Assembly (NCBI GenBank): GCA_004352715.1
Contig: SCFE01000018.1
Coordinates: 897,818 to 961,817 of the forward strand
DNA length: 64,000 nt
DNA from: Hofstenia miamia
Taxonomy: Eukaryota > Xenacoelomorpha > Acoela
Reading direction: 5' to 3'
Positions within the stretch are counted from its first letter, which is position 1, and each line of letters begins with the position of its first letter. Shown here piece after piece: positions 58,391-64,000 of this stretch. Under the pieces are notes generated by a model, which was not told the origin of the DNA, ran no database searches, and saw only the letters and a list, made by a program, of their open reading frames with translations. The position numbers were made by a program, and so were the translations under genes.

Positions 58391-58750
58391 TTAGCTGATT
58401 TCAAACGCCTGTGAGAGTTGAGAGTTACAGCTTTGCGTTTCATCATAAAATAGATCTAAAGGCAATGTTGCAATGTTAATAGACCATTCTTTGTCATAGA
58501 TATTAGATTTAGCAATACGTTTAGGTTGTGTGCGCAAACTTATAGGAGAAGAAAGTTTTTGTTTGTATTCTTCGTCAAAGGTTTCTTCAGAGAATTTTCT
58601 GCAGCTAGGAGTTAGATAGAATTCGTCTTTATCAGATTGTATTAGTTTGAATTCGTTGAGTTGGGATATTCTGGCATGCTGTATATCATGAGACATACAT
58701 TTGATGTTCTGGAAGTGTGTTACTTTCTTGTTGTTGAGTTCGTAATTGTT
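58391..58750 (-). pseudogene. Gypsy polyprotein C-terminal region
   Basis: A 101-codon frame directly downstream of the integrase on the same strand, with KLIQSDKDEFYLTPSCRKF and SLRTQPKRIAK. It probably belongs to the integrase C-terminal part or the start of the next ORF. No motif can be named. Confidence 0.4.
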
Positions 58751-59455
58751 GTGTGGTAGAACTTTTGTTATTGTATGAGGTCCGTCCCCGTTGAACGATA
58801 GTTTGCGGACCTGTTTTTCATCTGTTATGACTCCAGGTGTGTATATGAATACCTTGTTGCCAATTTCGTGGGGTTCTCCATAGATTTTTCTGTTGAATCA
58901 TTGGCGTTGTTGACGGATACTACTTTTTTCTGCTTGGGCACACATTGTTTTGTGTGTTTTCGCTATGTTGTCGATTAATGTTTTTACATAATTGTTGTCG
59001 ATTGCACCTGTGTAGCCACGGAATAACATTGAGACAGGAGTTGGTGCTTCGTGGCCGAACATTGCTTTGTATGGTGAGACTTTGGTTGTTGAGTGAGTTG
59101 AGGTATTATAAAAATACTCGATCATTGGTAATATTTCTCACCATCTTTTTCCTTCTACTTGTGACGTAATTGTTCTCATTAGTTTGAGTAGGGTTTGGTT
59201 GACCATTTACACGGCGCCATTGGCTTGAGGGTGGTTTATCGTTGTATGAGTGTGTAGGATCTCCAATTTTTCGACTAGTGACTGGAATAATGAGCTTTCG
59301 AATTGTTTGCCTTGGTCCATAATGAGTTTCGTCATTGGGCCAAATGTACACACCCAGTTGTTTAAGATTGCTTTGGCGACTGTTGATGCTTTTATATTTC
59401 GTAGCAGTAGCATTTTTCAGTATTTTGTAAAGTGGTCAACCATAACCAGTACATA
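58751..59455 (-). pseudogene. Ty3/gypsy integrase core and C-terminal part
   Basis: Continuing from VLVMVDHFTKY in the fused frame upstream, the minus strand reads KASTVAKAILNNWVCTFGPM and TKLIMDQGKQFESSLFQSLV (second catalytic Asp in a DQGKQFES context), then THTTINHPQANGAV (the region before the catalytic Glu), then after stops MIEYFYNTSTHSTTKVSPYK and AMFGHEAPTPVSMLF (the N...H.ST..SP....FG block). This order is the Ty3/gypsy integrase core. Frameshifts and stops separate the parts, and the stretch that should hold the catalytic Glu is broken, so it is inactive. Confidence 0.85.
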
Positions 59456-59704
59456 GGAGTAGCCTTCGTCATCTCGTGATAGGTGTTCTATATTGGCGTT
59501 TACTATTGCATTGGTGTGTTTGGCTGAAATTTTTTTTTGGTGTTCTAGATCTTCAGCTGTATAATAGCCGTCCTCTTTGACGAGATATATGATCTTTTTA
59601 CACTCTGGTTTTAGGTGACCTTTTTTGCCACATTTTTTGCATTTAACAAAGGGGAAGTCTTCTGCTTTTTCTTCGATTTTCTTTTGTAGTTTGTCTGTTT
59701 TCAT
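59417..59704 (-). pseudogene. Fused gypsy zinc knuckle and integrase start
   Basis: One open frame of 95 codons contains CKKCGKKGHLKPEC, a CCHC zinc knuckle of gag nucleocapsid, and 50 residues later NIEHLSRDDEGYSYVLVMVD HFTKY-type sequence, where the integrase core begins. Protease, reverse transcriptase and RNase H, which should lie between them (well over 2 kb in full elements), are absent. The deletion keeps the frame. Confidence 0.85.
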
Positions 59705-59836
59705 GGGTGTGTGGCGAGGTTGGAATGAGGTTCAGGGTTGATGTTCTCTTTGCAGATTGATCCTTTCATTGTTTTCTAACGTCAGTTGTATATTGACTGC
59801 CTTCTTTATGAGGGTGTCGATATCGTCTTCAATGTC

Positions 59837-60723
59837 TCATTTACTTTTGAATCGTGTTTTCATTGACTGTGGTAAACCCGCATGTATGTAGGAATATAGG
59901 TTTTGGGGATAATACCTGTCTTCCTCTTGAGATAGACATAGCAGACGATCGACTTTGTAAATGTAACTGATAACGTCTTCGTCTTTTTCTAGGTGGCATG
60001 TATATAATTGCATTCGATACTGCTTTCTTGTGCATTCATTGTCGAAATGATCGCTCATGGCTGTGACTAGTTTGTCATAGTTAGCTTTCGTTGTGGCGTC
60101 GAGATTTAGGTAGACTTGTAGCGCTCGATCTTTGAGGAAGAGAGGCATCTGAGTGGCTCCGTTTTGTTTTGTCCCGTGCTGTTGCACTAGATTTCAAAAA
60201 GTACTATCCACTCACGGAATGTTTGTCCTTTGATATCGAATTTCCCTATAAAAGTTTGGTGCATTTTCTGCATTTTAATGGCTGTTTTCATCGGTTGATC
60301 TGGTAGCATAGATACTCTTTTTCTAGATCTTGTGTTGAGACTGGCGTCTGCAGCTGCTGGGGTGTGGGAGCCGGTGGTGGTGATGGCAGTCTGCGATGAG
60401 GCGGGCATTGGCAACGGCTGCTGAGGCTGTGGGTGAGAGTATGAGCCTGATGCTGGTTGTGGTTGCATTAGTGTTGTAACCGTTTCTAATATGTTAGTTC
60501 GAAAGACATTTAGATTTTCTCAGATAGACGACTCTAAATTTAGGAACTGTTGTTGTGTGATGAAGTTGCGATCAGATTGTGGCAACTCAATTTGAGATAA
60601 ACGTTTCTCTAGGTTTTCCATTTTTTCTTCTAGATAAGAAATGTGGTCATTTTGATCCATTATAATATCCATCAGTTCGTATTTGTTAAGAGTTTTCAAA
60701 CTTGATAGCGTATAATTAACCAT
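59837..60723 (-). pseudogene. Ty3/gypsy gag
   Basis: Three minus-strand pieces: 60723-60520 starts MVNYTLSSLKTLNKYELMDI and has a coiled-coil-like helix (YLEEKMENLEKRLSQIEL); 60468-60187 is Gln/Pro-rich then has FIGKFDIKGQTFREWIVLFE, the capsid entry block (F.G....F..W...F); 60187-59837 has PLFLKDRALQVYLNL and LVTAMSDHFDNECTRKQYRM and YIYKVDRLL, the retrotransposon gag capsid domain. A zinc knuckle follows at 59640. Frame breaks near 60500, 60187 and 59837 indicate decay. Confidence 0.85.
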
Positions 60724-60933
60724 ATTTATAAGTAAGCCAGGAGAGAGGGAGATATCATGGTTGTAAGAGGTGGTAGGTGTCCAAATTAGTACGAGAAGGC
60801 TTAAGAATTCATCCAGTAATAGAGTAATAGCTAATACAGTTAGGTACGACAGGTGGCGGAGCTTGGCAATTATAATAAAACTTACGATTTCTATAAGGTG
60901 TCGAGTTTAGAGAATCAAAAGAGAGTGTTCTTT

Positions 60934-60951
60934 GACGTACGAGGGTCACCA
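60934..60951 (-). other. Candidate primer-binding site of the gypsy element
   Basis: On the minus strand TGGTGACCCTCGTACGTC directly follows the LTR end. The TGGTGACC start is common for primer-binding sites of animal Ty3/gypsy elements; I cannot match the tRNA by eye. Confidence 0.5.
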
Positions 60952-61270
60952 TCTAGCATCATTATAGCAAGCCAATAAGTTAGGCAAAAACATAGTATCT
61001 AGTCTTGTTGTGATACATCTCATGCGACTGCTTAGGCATAGACAATTTAAAGTAGTAAGTACTAGTAAGAACATAGATAAACTACTGCGAATACGAACTC
61101 CAGTAACACATAAAAACACATGGCAATTAGTGCCAAAGTGAGACATCAAAGCTGCCATCTAGAATACGCGAATGTCTGGATCAGCTACACCCAAAACTGA
61201 ACGGGCTTAAGCCTCCTTCGTAGACGGGCCAGAACGATCCTACACGCCCGAATATGAACTCGGCATACTC
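60952..61270 (-). mobile_element. 5' LTR of the gypsy element (outer end approximate)
   Basis: The inner edge is set by homology with the left LTR fragment (tctagcatcat at 60952 and 56491) and by the adjacent primer-binding site. The outer edge is near 61265, where the minus strand has a purine tract gaggggga, a polypurine-tract-like sequence that normally lies inside a 3' LTR. Together with the left LTR it bounds an element of about 4.8 kb on the minus strand. Confidence 0.6.
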
Positions 61271-61395
61271 CCCCTCAGCTTCTCGAAAGTTTAGCTGCTC
61301 ATGATCATCTCAGTAATAAGCATATATGAGTAAGAGAATGAGCTATCAAACAAAACAGTTTTATTAAACATTTGCGCAAACTGAGGCCCTATATA

Positions 61396-61758
61396 CAGAG
61401 CCGGATTAACATCGTGGAGGGCCCTTAGGCAATCCATTTTTGGGGGCCCTGACAACATAATGTTATAAGACTGAAAACATGTCGGATACTTTTGATTGAT
61501 CATTACATACAAAAGTTTCAAGAACTCTCCAGTCTCAGCTAAATTTTCAGAAATATTTGTAGAAAGTAGTTGAAAATGTTGACTGGAATATGCTTAATTA
61601 GACGGAAGATCGTTATTAATTGAATTCTAAATATTTACATGTATTTATAGATTTTGTCAACCTTTCATCTAGATCTAGTTCTACAATATATAAAATATAA
61701 TAATTTGAAATAATAGAATGGATTGAATATATATATATATACAGGGTGACACAGCTAA
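61396..61758. repeat. Composite repeat, copy 1
   Basis: Begins CAGAGCCGGATTAAC, has gggccc-rich text near its start, and ends with a TA tract and the first 17 bases of the mariner end (CAGGGTGACACAGCTAA), then a single N at 61759. Copy 2 lies 740 bp further on with about five substitutions. The left flanks differ, so the left boundary at CAGAGCC is real. Confidence 0.8.
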
Positions 61759-61823
61759 NACCGTGTGTATTTATACTAAGTTTTTAAAGATATCAGTTTG
61801 TTTTATTCTAGGCATATTTTGTT

Positions 61824-62127
61824 TCAAACTATCACGTTTACGCCTACTTGTGCATTGACCAAAAATTTTTTAACACCATGCTGTGTTTTGATAGTTTTGG
61901 TTATTCTATCAGATGTAGATATTCCATTACCATTTTGACTAATTTCTTTACGTTGTTTCTTAGATTGCTTGTTTACTGTGTTTTTTGTAACATTTCCAAT
62001 ACTGCCTTTTACCACTTTTTTTACATTATTACCAGAGACTATGTCATTTACACCTGAAATTGCTTGATCCAAAATTTCTTCACCGACATTAGTAATAACA
62101 TTTTTCAATGGTGGTTTCATTTTCACT
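61824..62127 (-). pseudogene. Possible Polinton/Maverick-type structural-protein fragment
   Basis: About 100 codons on the minus strand, with LDQAISGVNDIVSGNNVKKV and repeated short Lys-rich helices, then QNGNGISTSD. The mixture of an NDIVSG.NVK-type string and basic repeats is like the small minor-capsid-type proteins (pVI/pX-like) of Polintons and adinto-like elements in invertebrate genomes. I make this link from memory of the pattern only. There is no neighbouring polymerase, ATPase, protease or capsid gene in view. It begins at the boundary with the composite repeat. Confidence 0.3.
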
Positions 62128-62135
62128 ACTAAGGT

Positions 62136-62498
62136 CAGAGCCGGATTAACATCATGGAGGGCCCTTAGGCAATCCATTTGTGGGGGCCCTGACAACATAA
62201 TGTTATAAGACTGAAAACATGTCGGATACTTTTGATTGATCATTACATACAAAAGTTTCAAGAACTCTCCAGTCTCAGCTAAATTTTCAGAAATATTTGT
62301 ACAAAGTAGTTGAAAATGTTGACTGGAATATGCTTAATTAGACGGAAGATCGTTATTAATTGAATTCTAAATATTTGCATGTATTTCTAGATTTTGTCAA
62401 CCTTTCATCTAGATCTAGTTCTACAATATATAAAATATAATAATTTGAAATAATAGAATGGATTGAATATATATATATATACAGGGTGACACAGCTAA
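62136..62498. repeat. Composite repeat, copy 2
   Basis: Near-identical to 61396-61758 (offset 740), and continues into the mariner element. Left flank differs from that of copy 1. Confidence 0.85.
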
Positions 62499-63352
62499 AG
62501 GTTAAAATTTAAAATGTGAGACAAATGCAATCAATGTAAAAAAAGTCCAGAATCAATATTTTATTGTACAGAACAACAAAGGGCATTAAGGAAATCACAA
62601 ATTATATGCTTCAATATGTTTTCCTTCAACTTGTACAAGGTGTAGAAGTCGTTCTTTATAATTGTCAAAAACTGCATTTAACGTGTCAGGCGTCACCAAT
62701 TGAAATGCATCAATAATTTTGTTCTTCAACTCCGTGATCGTTCCAGATGGTGTAGAATACACGACACTCTTGATATATCCCCACAGGTAGAAATCACAAG
62801 GCGTGATGTCCGGGGAACGAGGTGGCCACGGCATGTTTGGTGATCCACGCCCCATCCAACGTTGTGAAAAATTTGCATTTAGCCAAGCTCTCACCTTTAG
62901 CCCCCAATGTGGAGGTGCACCGTCTTGCATAAATATCATCGACCTCTTTTCATTGCGCGTGAGGGAAGGGAAAAACTGGTCCCGTAGAAGCTGAAGGTAA
63001 GTCTCACTGCTGATATTTGTTTCGATAAAGAATGGACCATAGAGGGCTTTGGAGGAAATTGCTGCCCAAACTGTTATTCTTGGTGAATGCAGTTGCTTCG
63101 TTGCTGTCCACAGAGGGTTAGTTTGTGCCCAGTACCTATGATTGTGCCGATTAACATTCCCATCGAGATGAAAATGTGCTTCATCAGAGAACACCAGATT
63201 TCTACCATGGACTGGTTCCTGAAGCCTCATCAACTCGTCACGGGCAAATGCCAGACGATTGGCATAGTCTTCCTCACTTAAGGCTTGCAGTATGTGGATT
63301 TTATACGGATGCCACTTATCTGTCTTTAAGCATCTACGAACAGATTCACGAC
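62482..63352 (-). mobile_element. Mariner-type element, one terminal repeat visible
   Basis: The left end CAGGGTGACACAGC follows a TA tract, as expected. The transposase gene reads leftward from about 63350 to 62595. The right terminal repeat is missing because the sequence is joined at an N (63353) to unrelated sequence. Confidence 0.85.
62595..63352 (-). CDS. Mariner-type transposase, N-terminally cut
   Basis: About 250 residues are open without a stop. First catalytic Asp: NLVFSDEAHFHLDG. Second: SMIFMQDGAPPHWGLKVRAW. Third: PPRSPDITPCDFYLWGYIKS, with the last Asp (PCD) 42 residues after the second Asp, which resembles the DD41D group better than classical DD34D mariner or DD34E Tc1. The C-terminus is RLLHLVQVEGKHIEAYNL. 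The DNA-binding N-terminus (about 100 residues) is lost at the N join at 63353. The intact catalytic half suggests a young insertion. Such elements cut and paste themselves into TA sites. Confidence 0.9.
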
Positions 63353-63385
63353 NAGTAGATAATGAAAAAATAAGATATAACATCT

Positions 63386-63500
63386 TTATATAAAAGTGGA
63401 GATCACCATATTGCGAAAAATTATAGGCAAATCTCAGTAACGCACACTTTTACTAAATTATTTGAAAAAGTACTGCACATACAAATCAACCATAACCTTT
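63386..63500 (+). pseudogene. Non-LTR reverse transcriptase fragment
   Basis: The + strand reads LYKSGDHHIAKNYRQISVTH then TFTKLFEKVLHIQIN before a stop. This is the palm-entry block (YKSGD...NYRPIS....F.KLFEKV) of non-LTR reverse transcriptases. Only about 37 residues are present, directly to the right of the contig join at 63353. Confidence 0.8.
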
Positions 63501-64000
63501 AAAATTGACGCAATTATTGTCAATTACTAAAAAAATATCCTTAAGTAAATCCCAATTTTTATCAAGTTGCATTTAATTTTGAAATTTTGGAGATTAAATT
63601 TGAAAATTACGAATTTCATCGAAATTAATTCAATTAAGTTACTTATCAGTTGCGATTGTTTAATGATGGAATATCAATACTAACAGATATAATTTGGTAA
63701 TTGAAATTTCTTGACTGATATTCGCCAAAGCATGTTCCTTACAGGTGTATGTGTATGTAATTCTATGATTTTGCCGTTGCTATTAAAGCTATGTACTAAA
63801 ATTAATGCATGTTAGGGAGAGCTTGGTTTAACTGAATAGGTTAAGCATTAATATATGATATTTTAAAGATATTTTATAGTCTAGCAACGCTTTTATTATA
63901 TAGTAAAATCTTGCAAAAATTGGTAAGATATTGGCAAGATTTTACTAAATCTTAGAAGGAATTTCCTTTTTCGTGCGTTCGACTGTTTTACTAAAATCTA
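63501..64000. other. Unassigned AT-rich sequence
   Basis: No feature recognised. An acceptor-like tccttacag near 63744 is followed by a frame of about 20 codons compatible with phase 1, which I do not consider supported. Confidence 0.4.

Noticed and set aside
63745-63815. Possible last exon of the semaphorin after tccttacag
   Set aside because: Phase would fit and a few hydrophobic residues follow, but the sequence lies beyond a contig join, has only about 20 codons and no clear membrane span.

Overview
This is AT-rich eukaryotic DNA from an animal. It holds one recognisable cellular gene, a semaphorin split by introns, among many decayed transposable elements. The element set (hAT, Tc1/mariner, Ty3/gypsy, several non-LTR lineages, a Penelope-like element) and the degenerate TTAGGG-type tandem arrays fit a non-arthropod invertebrate, but I cannot name a phylum. 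The assembly is a draft: it has six N runs, four single-N joins, and duplicated sequence beside several of them, as expected when repeats or two haplotypes are merged badly.

Layout. 0.4-1.7 kb and 13.1-14.6 kb carry two copies of a ~1.5 kb hAT-like non-autonomous element. Between them lie a retroelement RT tail (2.9 kb), a minus-strand RT fragment (3.3-3.7 kb), a hAT transposase remnant (4.4-5.0 kb) and a long degraded non-LTR retrotransposon (8.8-11.0 kb, minus). A Tc1-like relic (15 kb) and a gapped hAT-type element with a perfect 8-bp target duplication (15.96-17.79 kb) follow. At 20.6-21.1 kb one MITE sits inside another. A Penelope-like GIY-YIG fragment and a hAT transposase relic occupy 22.6-23.8 kb. 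Two inverted-repeat elements that carry telomere-like tandem repeats lie at 23.85-24.27 and 28.8-29.8 kb. A non-LTR RT fills 30.0-31.9 kb.

The semaphorin gene runs on the + strand from about 38.8 kb (perhaps 35.7 kb) to at least 55.4 kb. One 1.4 kb exon encodes the whole Sema domain. Two small exons complete the PSI cysteine module. Four exons of 45-48 nt, all phase 1 at both ends, encode a cysteine-bearing and then Ser/Thr-rich stalk. All the junctions I traced keep the reading frame. Introns contain a mariner element, hAT MITEs, an inverted pair of membrane-anchor-like coding segments and possible antisense exons. No certain transmembrane exon or 3' end was found.

Downstream, 55.9-63.5 kb is a pile of mobile elements: a Tc1 deletion derivative that keeps its DNA-binding region, a minus-strand Ty3/gypsy element that has lost protease, RT and RNase H so that its zinc knuckle abuts integrase, a twice-present composite repeat, a possible Polinton-type structural-protein fragment, a nearly intact mariner transposase, and a non-LTR RT scrap. 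No tRNA, rRNA or CRISPR array was recognised.
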